Shown here in pieces: positions 12,648-26,750 of a stretch of 64,000 nt of DNA. The stretch is from Lepidurus packardi (taxonomy: Eukaryota > Arthropoda > Branchiopoda > Notostraca > Triopsidae), in assembly GCA_023053545.1 (NCBI GenBank), contig JAKZAN010000039.1, positions 573,001-637,000 of the forward strand, read 5' to 3'. Each line of letters starts with the position of its first letter. Positions within the stretch are counted from its first letter, which is position 1. The notes beneath the pieces are model-generated. The model had not been told where the DNA came from and ran no database searches. It was given only the letters and a program-made list of their open reading frames with translations. A program made the translations under genes and the position numbers.

Positions 12648-15600
12648 AACATAATAAATTCCTTACGGAATGAATTAATTCCTTACGGACTGAATTAATT
12701 CCTTACGGATTGAATTAATTCCTTACGGACTGAATTAATTCTTAACGGTATGAATTAATTCCTTACGGACCGAATTAATACCTTTGGGAATGAACTAATT
12801 CCTTACGTGCTGAATTAATTTCTTACGGACTGAATTAATTCCTTACGGACTGAATTAATTCCTTACTTACTGAATTAATTCCTTACTTACTGAATTAATT
12901 CCTTACGGACTGAATTAATTAATTAATGGACTGAATTAATTCATTACGGATTGAATTAATTCCTTACGGACTGAATTAATTCCTTACGGACTGAATTAAT
13001 TCCTTACGGATTGAATTAATTCCTTACGGATTGAATTAATTCCTTACGGACTGAATTAATTCCTTACGGATTGAATTGATTCCTTACGGACCAAATTAAT
13101 TCCTTAGGGAAATAATTAATTCCTTACGGGCTGAATTAATTTCTCACGGAATGAATTAATACATTACGGACTGAATTAGTTCCTTACGGACTGAATTAGT
13201 TCCTTACGGACTGAATTAATTCTTTACGGATATAATTAATTCCTTACGGACTGAATTAATTCCTTAATGAATGAATTAATTCCTTACGGGCTGAATTACT
13301 TTCTTACGGACTGAATTAATTCCTTACGGACTGAATTAATTCCTAACGGACTGAATTAATTCCTTACGGATTGAATTAATTCCTTACGGACTGAAATAAT
13401 TCCTTACGGACTGAATTAATTCCTTACGGAGTGAATTAATTCCTTACAGACTGAATTAATTCCTTACGGAATGAATTAATTCCTTACGGAATGAATTAGT
13501 TCCTTACGGACCAAATTAATTCCTTAGGGAATTAATTAATTCCTTACAATTGAATTAAATCCTTACGGACTGAATTAATTATTTACGTACTGAATTAATT
13601 AATTAATGGACTGAATTGATTCATTACGGATTGAATTAATTCCTTACGGACTGAATTAATTACCTAAGGACTGAATTAATTCCTTACGGATTGAATTAAT
13701 TCCTTACGGATTGAATTAATTCATCACGGACTGAATTAATTCTTTACGGACTGAATTAATTCCTTACGGATTGAATTGATTCCTTACGGACCAAATTAAT
13801 TCCTTAGGGAAATAATTAATTCCTTATGGGCTGAATTAATTTCTCAAGGACTGAGTTAATACATTACGGACTGAATTAGTTCCTTACGGACTGAATTAGT
13901 TCCTTACGGACTGAATTAATTCTTTACGGATAGAATTAATTCCTTACGGACTGAATTAATTCCTTAATGAATGAATTAACTTCCTAACGGGCTGAATTAC
14001 TTTCTTACGGACTGAATTAATTCCTTACGGACTGAATTAATTTCTAACGGACTGAATTAATTCCTTACGGACTGAATTAATTCCTTACGGATTGAATTAA
14101 TTCCTTACGGATTGAATTAATTCCTTACGGACAGAATTAATTCTTAACGGTATGAATTAATTCCTTACGGACCGAATTAATTCCTTTGGGAATGAATTAA
14201 TTCCTTACGTGCTGAATTAATTTCTTACGGACTGAATTAATTCCTTACGGACTGAATTAATTCCTTACTTACTGAATTAATTCCTTACGGACTGAATTAA
14301 TTAATTAATGGACTGAATTAATTCATTACGGATAGAATTAATTCCTTACGGACTGAATTAATTCCTTACGGACTGAATTAATTCCTTACGGATTGAATTA
14401 ATTCCTTACGGATTGAATTAATTCCTTACGGATTGAATTGATTCCTTACGGACCAAATTAATTCATTAGGGAAATAATTAATTCCTTACGGGCTGAATTA
14501 ATTTCTCACGGACTGAATTAATTCCTTACGGACTGAATTAATTAATTAATGGACTGAATTAATTCCTTACGGACTGAATCAATTCCTTACGGACTGAATT
14601 AATTCCTTACGGACTGAATTAATTCCTTACGGACTGAGTTAATTCCTTACGGAATGAATTAATTCCTTACGGACCAAATTAATTCCTTAGGGAATTAATT
14701 AATTCCTTACGGATTGAATTGAATCCTTGCGGACTGAATTAATCCCTTACGGACTGAGTTAATTCCTTACGGACTGAATTAATTCCTTACGGACTGAATT
14801 AATTCCTTACGGAGTGAATTAATTCCTTACATACTGAATTAATTCCTTACGGAATGAATTAATTCCTTACGGAATGAATTAATTGCTTACGGACCAAATT
14901 AATTCCTTAGGGAATTAATTAATTCCTTACGGGCTGAATTAATTTCTTACGGACTTAATTAATTCCTTACGGATTGATTTAAATCCTTACGGACTGAATT
15001 AATTATTTACGTACTGAATTAATTAATTAATGGACTGAATTGATTCATTACGGATTGAATTAATTCCTTACGGACTGAATTAATTCCTTACGGATTGAAT
15101 TAATTCCTTACGGATTGAATTAATTCATCACGGACTGAATTAATTCTTTACGGACTGAATTAATTCCTTACGGACTGAATTAATTCCTTACGGACTGAAT
15201 TAATTCCTTACGGATTGAATTAATTCCTTACGGATTGAATTAATTCCTTACGGACTGAATTAATTCCTTACGGATTGAATTGATTCCTTACGGACCAAAT
15301 TAATTCCTTAGGGAAATAATTAATTCCTTATGGGCTGAATTAATTTCTCAAGGACTGAGTTAATACATTACGGACTGAATTAGTTCCTTACGGACTGAAT
15401 TAGTTCCTTACGGACTGAATTAATTCTTTACGGATAGAATTAATTCCTTACGGACTGAATTAATTCCTTAATGAATGAATTAACTTCCTTACGGGCTGAA
15501 TTACTTTCTTACGGACTGAATTAATTCCTTACGGACTGAATTAATTTCTAACGGACTGAATTAATTCCTTACGGACTGAATTAATTCCTTACGGATTGAA

Positions 15601-18443
15601 TTAATTCCTTACGGATTGAATTAATTCCTTACGGACAGAATTAATTCTTAACGGTATGAATTAATTCCTTACGGACCGAATTAATTCCTTTGGGAATGAA
15701 TTAATTCCTTACGTGCTGAATTAATTTCTTACGGACTGAATTAATTCCTTACGGACTGAATTAATTCCTTACTTACTGAATTAATTCCTTACGGACTGAA
15801 TTAATTAATTAATGGACTGAATTAATTCATTACGGATTGAATTAATTCATCACGGACTGAATTAATTCTTTACGGACTGAATTAATTCCTTACGGACTGA
15901 ATTAATTCCTTACGGACTGAATTAATTCCTTACGGATTGAATTAATTCCTTACGGATTGAATTAATTCCTTACTTACTGAATTAATTCCTTACGGACTGA
16001 ATTAATTAATTAATGGACTGAATTAATTCATTAAGGATTGAATTAATTCCTTACGGAATGAATTAATTCCTTACGGAATGAATTAGTTCCTTACGGACCA
16101 AATTAATTCCTTAGGGAAATAATTAATTCCTTATGGGCTGAATTAATTTCTCAAGGACTGAGTTAATACATTACGGACTGAATTAGTTCCTTACGGACTG
16201 AATTAGTTCCTTACGGACTGAATTAATTCTTTACGGATAGAATTAATTCCTTACGGACTGAATTAATTCCTTAATGAATGAATTAACTTCCTTACGGGCT
16301 GAATTACTTTCTTACGGACTGAATTAATTCCTTACGTGCTGAATTAATTTCTTACGGACTGAATTAATTCCTTACGGACTGAATTAATTCCTTACTTACT
16401 GAATTAATTCCTTACGGACTGAATTAATTAATTAATGGACTGAATTAATTCATTACGGATTGAATTAATTCCTTACGGACTGAATTAATTCCTTACGGAC
16501 TGAATTAATTCCTTACGGATTGAATTAATTCCTTACGGATTGAATTAATTCCTTACGGACTGACTTAATTCCTTACGGATTGAATTGATTCCTTACGGAC
16601 CAAATTAATTCATTAGGGAAATAATTAATTCCTTACGGGCTGAATTAATTCTCACGGAATGAATTAATACATTACGGACTGAATTAGTTCCTTACGGACT
16701 GAATTAGTTCCTTACGGACTGAATTAATTCTTTACGGATATAATTAATTCCTTACGGACTGAATTAATTCCTTAATGAATGAATTAATTCCTTACGGGCT
16801 GAATTACTTTCTTACGGACTGAATTAATTCCTTACGGACTGAATTAATTCCTAACGGACTGAATTAATTCCTTACGGATTGAATTAATTCCTTACGGACT
16901 GAAATAATTCCTTACGGACTGAATTAATTCCTTACGGAGTGAATTAATTCCTTACAGACTGAATTAATTCCTTACGGAATGAATTAATTCCTTACGGAAT
17001 GAATTAGTTCCTTACGGACCAAATTAATTCCTTAGGGAATTAATTAATTCCTTACAATTGAATTAAATCCTTACGGACTGAATTAATTATTTACGTACTG
17101 AATTAATTAATTAATGGACTGAATTGATTCATTACGGATTGAATTAATTCCTTACGGACTGAATTAATTACCTAAGGACTGAATTAATTCCTTACGGATT
17201 GAATTAATTCCTTACGGATTGAATTAATTCATCACGGACTGAATTAATTCTTTACGGACTGAATTAATTCCTTACGGATTGAATTGATTCCTTACGGACC
17301 AAATTAATTCCTTAGGGAAATAATTAATTCCTTATGGGCTGAATTAATTTCTCAAGGACTGAGTTAATACATTACGGACTGAATTAGTTCCTTACGGACT
17401 GAATTAGTTCCTTACGGACTGAATTAATTCTTTACGGATAGAATTAATTCCTTACGGACTGAATTAATTCCTTAATGAATGAATTAACTTCCTTACGGGC
17501 TGAATTACTTTCTTACGGACTGAATTAATTCCTTACGGACTGAATTAATTTCTAACGGACTGAATTAATTCCTTACGGACTGAATTAATTCCTTACGGAT
17601 TGAATTAATTCCTTACGGATTGAATTAATTCCTTACGGACAGAATTAATTCTTAACGGTATGAATTAATTCCTTACGGACCGAATTAATTCCTTTGGGAA
17701 TGAATTAATTCCTTACGTGCTGAATTAATTTCTTACGGACTGAATTAATTCCTTACGGACTGAATTAATTCCTTACTTACTGAATTAATTCCTTACGGAC
17801 TGAATTAATTAATTAATGGACTGAATTAATTCATTACGGATTGAATTAATTCCTTACGGACTGAATTAATTCCTTACGGACTGAATTAATTCCTTACGGA
17901 TTGAATTAATTCCTTACGGATTGAATTAATTCCTTACGGACTGACTTAATTCCTTACGGATTGAATTGATTCCTTACGGACCAAATTAATTCATTAGGGA
18001 AATAATTAATTCCTTACGGGCTGAATTAATTTCTCACGGACTGAATCACTTCCTTACGGACTGAATTAATTCCTTACGGACTGAATTAATTCCTTAGGGA
18101 ATTAATTAATTCCTTACGGATTGAATTAAATCCTTGCGGACTGAATTAATCCCTTACGGACTGAGTTAATTCCTTACGGACTGAATTAATTCCTTACGGA
18201 CTGAATTAATTCCTTACGGAGTGAATTAATTCCTTACATACTGAATTAATTCCTTACGGAATGAATTAATTCCTTACGGAATGAATTAATTCCTTACGGA
18301 CCAAATTAATTCCTTAGGGAATTAATTAATTCCTTACGGGCTGAATTAATTTCTTACGGACTTAATTAATTCCTTACGGATTGATTTAAATCCTTACGGA
18401 CTGAATTAATTATTTACGTACTGAATTAATTAATTAATGGACT

Positions 18444-18483
18444 GAATTGGAATTGGAATTGGAATTGGAATTGGAAATGGAAT
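18444..18483 (+). repeat. GAATTG hexamer microsatellite at a block boundary
   Basis: Five GAATTG units, one GAAATG and a partial GAAT interrupt the 20-bp rhythm. It lies exactly where the first long satellite copy stops matching its paralogue; the second copy at about 44.27 kb continues as GAATTGATTCATTACGG. The hexamer probably grew by replication slippage from the monomer's own GAATTG variant at a breakpoint. Confidence 0.85.
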
Positions 18484-21400
18484 CCTTACGGGCTGAATTA
18501 CTTTCTTACGGACTGAATTAATTCCTTACGGACTGAATTAATTCCTAACGGACTGAATTAATTCCTTACGGACTGAATTAATTCCTTCCGGATTGAATTA
18601 ATTCTTTACGGACTGAAATAATTCCTTACGGACTGAATTAATTCTTTACGGAGTGAATTAATTCCTTACAGACTGAATTAATTCCTTACGGACTGAATTA
18701 ATTACTTAAGGACTGAATTAATTCCTTACGGATTGAATTAATTCCATACGGACTGAATTAATTCCTTACGGATTGAATTAATTCCTTACGTACTGAATTA
18801 ATTAATTAATGGACTGAATTAATTCCTTACGGACTGAATCAATTCCTTACGGAATTAATTAATTCCTTACGGACTGAATTAATTCCTTACGGACTGAATT
18901 TATTCCTTAAGTACTGAATTAATTCCTTACGGATTGAATTAATTCCTTACAGAATGAATTAATTCTTAACGGAATGAATTAATTCTTTACGGACCAAATT
19001 AATTCCTTAGAGATTGAATTAATTCCTTACGGGCTGAATTTATTTCTTACGGACTGCATTAATACATTACGGACTGAATTAGTTCCTTACGGACTGAATT
19101 AATTCCTTACTAACATAATAAATTCCTTACGGAATGAATTAATTCCTTACGGACTGAATTAATTCCTTACGGATTGAATTAATTCCTTACGGACTGAATT
19201 AATTCTTAACGGTATGAATTAATTCCTTACGGACCGAATTAATACCTTTGGGAATGAACTAATTCCTTACGTGCTGAATTAATTTCTTACGGAATGAATT
19301 AATTCCTTACGGACTGAATTAATTCCTAACGGACTGAATTAATTCCTTACGGACTGAATTAATTCCTTCCGGATTGAATTAATTCTTTACGGACTGAAAT
19401 AATTCCTTACGGACTGAATTAATTCTTTACGGAGTGAATTAATTCCTTACAGACTGAATTAATTCCTTACGGACTGAATTAATTACTTAAGGACTGAACT
19501 AATTCCTTACGGATTGAATTAATTCCTTACGGACTTAATTAATTCCTTACGGACTGAATTAATCCCTTACGGACTGAGTTAATTCCATACGGACTGAATT
19601 AATTCCTTACGGATTGAATTAATTCCTTACGTACTGAATTAATTAATTAATGGACTGAATTAATTCCTTACGGACTGAATCAATTCCTTACGGACTTAAT
19701 TAATTCCTTACGGACTGAATTAATTCCTTACGGACTGAGTTAATTCCTTACGGACTGAATTAATTCCTTACGGATTGAATTAATTCCTTACGGACTGAAT
19801 TAATTCCTTACGGACTGAATTTATTCCTTACGGACTGAATTAATTCCTTACGGATTGAATTAATTCCTTACAGAATGAATTAATTCTTAACGGAATGAAT
19901 TAATTCTTTACGGACCAAATTAATTCCTTAGAGATTGAATTAATTCCTTACGGGCTGAATTTATTTCTTACGGACTGCATTAATACATTACGGACTGAAA
20001 TAGTTCCTTACGGACTGAATTAATTCCTTACTAACATAATAAATTACTTACGGACTGAATTAATTCCTTACGGACTGAATTAATTCCTTACGGATTGAAT
20101 TAATTCCTTACGGATTGAATTAATTCCTCACGGACTGAATTAATTCCTTACGGATTGAATTGATTCCTTACGGAAAAAATTAATTCCTTAGGGAAATAAT
20201 TAATTCCTTACGGGCTGAATTATTTTCTCACGGACTGAATTAATACATTACGGACTGAATTAGTTCCTTACGGACTGAATTAATTCCTTACGGACTGAAT
20301 TAATTCCTAACGGACTGAATTAGTTCCTTACGGACCAAATTAATTCCTTAGGGAATTAATTAATTCCTTACAATTGAATTAAATCCTTACGGACTGAATT
20401 AATTATTTACGTACTGAATTAATTAATTAATGGACTGAATTGATTCATTACGTATTGAATTAATTCCTTACGGACTGAATTAATTACCTAAGGACTGAAT
20501 TAATTCCTTACGGATTGAATTAATTCCTTACGGATTGAATTAATTCATCACGGACTGAATTAATTCTTTACGGACTGAATTAATTCCTTACGGATTGAAT
20601 TGATTCCTGACGGACCAAATTAATTCCTTAGGGAAATAATTAATTCCTTACGGGCTGAATTAATTTCTCACGGACTGAATTAATTCCTTACGGACTGAAT
20701 TAATTCCTTACGGATTGAATTAATTCCTTACGGACTGAAATAATTCCTTACGGACTGAATTAATTCCTTACGGAGTGAATTAATTCCTTACAGACTGAAT
20801 TAATTCCTTACGGATTGAATTAATTCCTTACGGACTGAATTAATTCTTAACGGTATGAATTAATTCCTTACGGACCGAATTAATTCCTTTGGGAATGAAT
20901 TAATTCCTTACGTGCTGAATTAATTTCTTACGGACTGAATTAATTCCTTACGGACTGAATTAATTCCTTACTTACTGAATTAATTCCTTACGGACTGAAT
21001 TAATCCCTTACGGACTGAGTTAATTCCATACGGACTGAATTAATTCCTTACGGATTGAAATAATTCCTTACGTACTGAATTAATTAATTAATGGACTGAA
21101 TTAATTCCTTACGGACTGAATCAATTCCTTACGGACTTAATTAATTCCTTACGGACTGAATTAATTCCTTACGGACCGAGTTAATTCCTTACGGACTGAA
21201 TTAATTCCTTACGGATTGAATTAATTCCTTACGGACTGAATTAATTCCTTACGGACTGAATTTATTCCTTACGGAGTGAATTAATTCCTTACAGACTGAA
21301 TTAGTTCCTTACGGACTGAATTAATTCCTTACTAACATAATAAATTCCTTACGGAATGAATTAATTCCTTACGGACTGAATTAATTCCTTACGGATTGAA

Positions 21401-22390
21401 TTAATTCCTTACGGACTGAATTAATTCTTAACGGTATGAATTAATTCCTTACGGACCGAATTAATACCTTTGGGAATGAACTAATTCCTTACGTGCTGAA
21501 TTAATTTCTTACGGACTGAATTAATTCCTTACGGACTGAATTAATTCCTTACTTACTGAATTAATTCCTTACTTACTGAATTAATTCCTTACGGACTGAA
21601 TTAATTAATTAATGGACTGAATTAATTCATTACGGATTGAATTAATTCCTTACGGACTGAATTAATTCCTTACGGACTGAATTAATTCCTTACGGATTGA
21701 ATTAATTCCTTACGGATTGAATTAATTCCTTACGGACTGAATTAATTCCTTACGGATTGAATTGATTCCTTACGGACCAAATTAATTCCTTAGGGAAATA
21801 ATTAATTCCTTACGGGCTGAATTAATTTCTCACGGAATGAATTAATACATTACGGACTGAATTAGTTCCTTACGGACTGAATTAGTTCCTTACGGATTGA
21901 ATTGATTCCTTACGGACCAAATTAATTCTTTACGGATATAATTAATTCCTTACGGACTGAATTAATTCCTTAATGAATGAATTAATTCCTTACGGGCTGA
22001 ATTACTTTCTTACGGACTGAATTAATTCCTTACGGACTGAATTAAATCCTAACGGACTGAATTAATTCCTTACGGATTGAATTAATTCCTTACGGACTGA
22101 AATAATTCCTTACGGACTGAATTAATTCCTTACGGAGTGAATTAATTCCTTACAGACTGAATTAATTCCTTACGGACTGAATTAATTCCTTACGGAGTGA
22201 ATTAATTCCTTACAGACTGAATTAATTCCTTACGGAATGAATTAATTCCTTACGGAATGAATTAGTTCCTTACGGACCAAATTAATTCCTTAGGGAATTA
22301 ATTAATTCCTTACAATTGAATTAAATCCTTACGGACTGAATTAATTATTTACGTACTGAATTAATTAATTAATGGACTGAATTGATTCAT

Positions 22391-25300
22391 TACGGATTGA
22401 ATTAATTCCTTACGGACTGAATTAATTACCTAAGGACTGAATTAATTCCTTACGGATTGAATTAATTCCTTACGGATTGAATTAATTCATCACGGACTGA
22501 ATTAATTCTTTACGGACTGAATTAATTCCTTACGGATTGAATTGATTCCTTACGGACCAAATTAATTCCTTAGGGAAATAATTAATTCCTTATGGGCTGA
22601 ATTAATTTCTCAAGGACTGAGTTAATACATTACGGACTGAATTAGTTCCTTACGGACTGAATTAGTTCCTTACGGACTGAATTAATTCTTTACGGATAGA
22701 ATTAATTCCTTACGGACTGAATTAATTCCTTAATGAATGAATTAACTTCCTTACGGGCTGAATTACTTTCTTACGGACTGAATTAATTCCTTACGGACTG
22801 AATTAATTTCTAACGGACTGAATTAATTCCTTACGGACTGAATTAATTCCTTACGGATTGAATTAATTCCTTACGGATTGAATTAATTCCTTACGGACAG
22901 AATTAATTCTTAACTGTATGAATTAATTAATTACGGACCGAATTAATTCCTTTGGGAATGAATTAATTCCTTACGTGCTGAATTAATTTCTTACGGACTG
23001 AATTAATTCCTTACGGACTGAATTAATTCCTTACTTACTGAATTAATTCCTTACGGACTGAATTAATTAATTAATGGACTGAATTAATTCATTACGGATT
23101 GAATTAATTCCTTACGGACTGAATTAATTCCTTAGGGACTGAATTAATTCCTTACGGATTGAATTAATTCCTTACGGATTGAATTAATTCCTTACGGACT
23201 GACTTAATCCTTACGGATTGAATTGATTCCTTACGGACCAAATTAATTCATTAGGGAAATAATTAATTCCTTACGGGCTGAATTAATTTCTCACGGACTG
23301 AATTAATTCCTTACGGACTGAATTAATTAATTAATGGACTGAATTAATTCCTTACGGACTGAATCAATTCCTTACGGACTGAATTAATTCCTTACGGACT
23401 GAATTAATTCCTTACGGACTGAGTTAATTCCTTACGGAATGAATTAATTCCTTACGGACCAAATTAATTCCTTAGGGAATTAATTAATTCCTTACGGATT
23501 GAATTAAATCCTTGCGGACTGAATTAATCCCTTACGGACTGAGTTAATTCCTTACGGATTGAATTAATTCCTTACGGACTGAATTAATTCCTTACGGACT
23601 GAATTAATTCCTTACGGACTGAATTAATTCCTTACGGAGTGAATTAATTCCTTACATACTGAATTAATTCCTTACGGATTGAATTAATTCCTTACGGACT
23701 GAATTAATTACCTAAGGACTGAATTAATTCCTTACGGATTGAATTAATTCCTTACGGATTGAATTAATTCATCACGGACTGAATTAATTCTTTACGGACT
23801 GAATTAATTCCTTACGGATTGAATTGATTCCTTACGGACCAAATTAATTCCTTAGGGAAATAATTAATTCCTTATGGGCTGAATTAATTTCTCAAGGACT
23901 GAGTTAATACATTACGGACTGAATTAGTTCCTTACGGACTGAATTAGTTCCTTACGGACTGAATTAATTCTTTACGGATAGAATTAATTCCTTACGGACT
24001 GAATTAATTCCTTAATGAATGAATTAACTTCCTTACGGGCTGAATTACTTTCTTACGGACTGAATTAATTCCTTACGGACTGAATTAATTTCTAACGGAC
24101 TGAATTAATTCCTTACGGACTGAATTAATTCCTTACGGATTGAATTAATTCCTTACGGATTGAATTAATTCCTTACGGACAGAATTAATTCTTAACGGTA
24201 TGAATTAATTCCTTACGGACCGAATTAATTCCTTTGGGAATGAATTAATTCCTTACGTGCTGAATTAATTTCTTACGGACTGAATTAATTCCTTACGGAC
24301 TGAATTAATTCCTTACTTACTGAATTAATTCCTTACGGACTGAATTAATTAATTAATGGACTGAATTAATTCATTACGGATTGAATTAATTCCTTACGGA
24401 CTGAATTAATTCCTTAGGGACTGAATTAATTCCTTACGGATTGAATTAATTCCTTACGGATTGAATTAATTCCTTACGGACTGACTTAATCCTTACGGAT
24501 TGAATTGATTCCTTACGGACCAAATTAATTCATTAGGGAAATAATTAATTCCTTACGGGCTGAATTAATTTCTCACGGACTGAATTAATTCCTTACGGAC
24601 TGAATTAATTAATTAATGGACTGAATTAATTCCTTACGGACTGAATCAATTCCTTACGGACTGAATTAATTCCTTACGGACTGAATTAATTCCTTACGGA
24701 CTGAGTTAATTCCTTACGGAATGAATTAATTCCTTACGGACCAAATTAATTCCTTAGGGAATTAATTAATTCCTTACGGATTGAATTAAATCCTTGCGGA
24801 CTGAATTAATCCCTTACGGACTGAGTTAATTCCTTACGGATTGAATTAATTCCTTACGGACTGAATTAATTCCTTACGGACTGAATTAATTCCTTACGGA
24901 CTGAATTAATTCCTTACGGAGTGAATTAATTCCTTACATACTGAATTAATTCCTTACGGATTGAATTAATTCCTTACGGACTGAATTAATTACCTAAGGA
25001 CTGAATTAATTCCTTACGGATTGAATTAATTCCTTACGGATTGAATTAATTCATCACGGACTGAATTAATTCTTTACGGACTGAATTAATTCCTTACGGA
25101 TTGAATTGATTCCTTACGGACCAAATTAATTCCTTAGGGAAATAATTAATTCCTTATGGGCTGAATTAATTTCTCAAGGACTGAGTTAATACATTACGGA
25201 CTGAATTAGTTCCTTACGGACTGAATTAGTTCCTTACGGACTGAATTAATTCTTTACGGATAGAATTAATTCCTTACGGACTGAATTAATTCCTTAATGA

Positions 25301-26236
25301 ATGAATTAACTTCCTTACGGGCTGAATTACTTTCTTACGGACTGAATTAATTCCTTACGGACTGAATTAATTTCTAACGGACTGAATTAATTCCTTACGG
25401 ACTGAATTAATTCCTTACGGATTGAATTAATTCCTTACGGATTGAATTAATTCCTTACGGACAGAATTAATTCTTAACGGTATGAATTAATTCCTTACGG
25501 ACCGAATTAATTCCTTTGGGAATGAATTAATTCCTTACGTGCTGAATTAATTTCTTACGGACTGAATTAATTCCTTACGGACTGAATTAATTCCTTACTT
25601 ACTGAATTAATTCCTTACGGACTGAATTAATTAATTAATGGACTGAATTAATTCATTACGGATTGAATTAATTCCTTACGGACTGAATTAATTCCTTAGG
25701 GACTGAATTAATTCCTTACGGATTGAATTAATTCCTTACGGATTGAATTAATTCCTTACGGACTGACTTAATCCTTACGGATTGAATTGATTCCTTACGG
25801 ACCAAATTAATTCATTAGGGAAATAATTAATTCCTTACGGGCTGAATTAATTTCTCACGGACTGAATTAATTCCTTACGGACTGAATTAATTAATTAATG
25901 GACTGAATTAATTCCTTACGGACTGAATCAATTCCTTACGGACTGAATTAATTCCTTACGGACTGAATTAATTCCTTACGGACTGAGTTAATTCCTTACG
26001 GAATGAATTAATTCCTTACGGACCAAATTAATTCCTTAGGGAATTAATTAATTCCTTACGGATTGAATTAAATCCTTGCGGACTGAATTAATCCCTTACG
26101 GACTGAGTTAATTCCTTACGGATTGAATTAATTCCTTACGGACTGAATTAATTCCTTACGGACTGAATTAATTCCTTACGGACTGAATTAATTCCTTACG
26201 GAGTGAATTAATTCCTTACATACTGAATTAATTCCT
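22391..26236 (+). repeat. Three tandem copies of a 1282-bp higher-order satellite unit
   Basis: The marker ACCTAAGGACTG is at 22428, 23710 and 24992, and the marker TTACATACTG occurs with ACATA at 23654, 24936 and 26218; all spacings are exactly 1282 bp. The second and third units look identical by eye. The corresponding place in the first long copy (about 4773-6055) has one unit only, so two units were added here by unequal exchange or a similar process. Confidence 0.9.
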
Positions 26237-26300
26237 TACGGAATGAATTAATTCCTTACGGAATGAATTAATTCCTTACGGACCAAATTAATTCCTTACG

Positions 26301-26304
26301 GAAT
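26301..26304 (+). repeat. Target-site duplication, left copy (GAAT)
   Basis: GAAT lies directly outside the LTR that starts TGTAAGAA and matches the GAAT at 33171-33174. A 4-bp duplication is usual for Ty3/gypsy integration. It falls in the satellite palindrome. Confidence 0.85.
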
Positions 26305-26736
26305 TGTAAGAAAGTGTCTTACAAATTATAGTAGGTTCTTTGTGGCGGAAGGAGAGGCTGTGGTTATCAGGACTCACGGAGTAAAGTTAGAGTCCGAAAA
26401 AGGACTTAGACTCTGGTTCACGGATGTATTTTGTACATTCCCACTCTAACACCCTCTGCTAAAAGCGAGCACCGACCCCTACTAAAGGCAAATTCTGACT
26501 GCCCTGATTGATAAGATGAAAGTCACCAGGAAAACAATTAACTAGTAAGCTGAGCTATTACTTCATTGGTGTGGGCGGTTCGTACATAATAAGGGGGTTC
26601 ACAGTATTGGGCAATAATGGATTAATCAGACACATGCATGGCTTCATGCATGTGGAGGGCGACATCTAGTGTTTACGGGAGAATACAGGTGGGGGGGACT
26701 CAAAAACAAGCGGGAGAATAAAAGCACATTCTTACA
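26305..26736 (-). repeat. 3' LTR of the retrotransposon
   Basis: 432 bp, bounded by TGTAAGAA and TTCTTACA, a perfect 8-bp terminal inverted repeat of the TG...CA type. It looks identical to 32739-33170. The first 19 plus-strand bases form a 7-bp hairpin (TGTAAGA, loop AAGTG, TCTTACA), and an internal 10-bp inverted repeat sits at 26631-26654. No TATA box or poly(A) signal could be assigned with confidence on the element strand. Confidence 0.97.
26631..26654. repeat. Perfect inverted repeat inside the LTR
   Basis: CACATGCATG and CATGCATGTG are separated by GCTT, giving a 10-bp perfect stem. The same motif is in the other LTR at 33065-33088. It could be a binding site for a dimeric factor or a hairpin in the LTR transcript; neither is shown by the sequence. 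Confidence 0.8.
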
Positions 26737-26750
26737 TCACTTCCCCCATT
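26737..26750 (-). promoter_or_regulatory. Polypurine tract for plus-strand DNA synthesis
   Basis: On the element strand the sequence AATGGGGGAAGTGA directly abuts the TG start of the 3' LTR. A purine-rich run at this spot is the RNase H-resistant primer for second-strand synthesis in LTR retrotransposons. Location and composition fit well, although the single T near the LTR makes it imperfect. Confidence 0.8.

Larger units (their letters stand above)
1367..26304 (+). repeat. Satellite array, forward block 1 (20-bp monomer)
   Basis: About 25 kb of head-to-tail 20-bp monomers, roughly 1,250 copies, consensus TTAATTCCTTACGGACTGAA (35% GC). Each monomer carries the palindrome GAATTAATTC and one CpG in TTACGGA. 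Common variants are GGATTGAA for GGACTGAA, CTTACTTACTG, CTTAGGGAA, TTTGGGAATG, ACTAACATAATAAA, and a length variant TTAATTAATTAATGG. The variants recur in fixed order, giving higher-order units. No gene lies inside: TGA and TTAA recur in every monomer and 20 is not a multiple of 3, so every frame closes quickly on both strands. I do not recognise this satellite family. Confidence 0.98.

Noticed and set aside
1367-26304. CRISPR array
   Set aside because: The repeats are directly adjacent 20-bp monomers with no unique spacers and no cas genes, and the surroundings are eukaryotic transposons.
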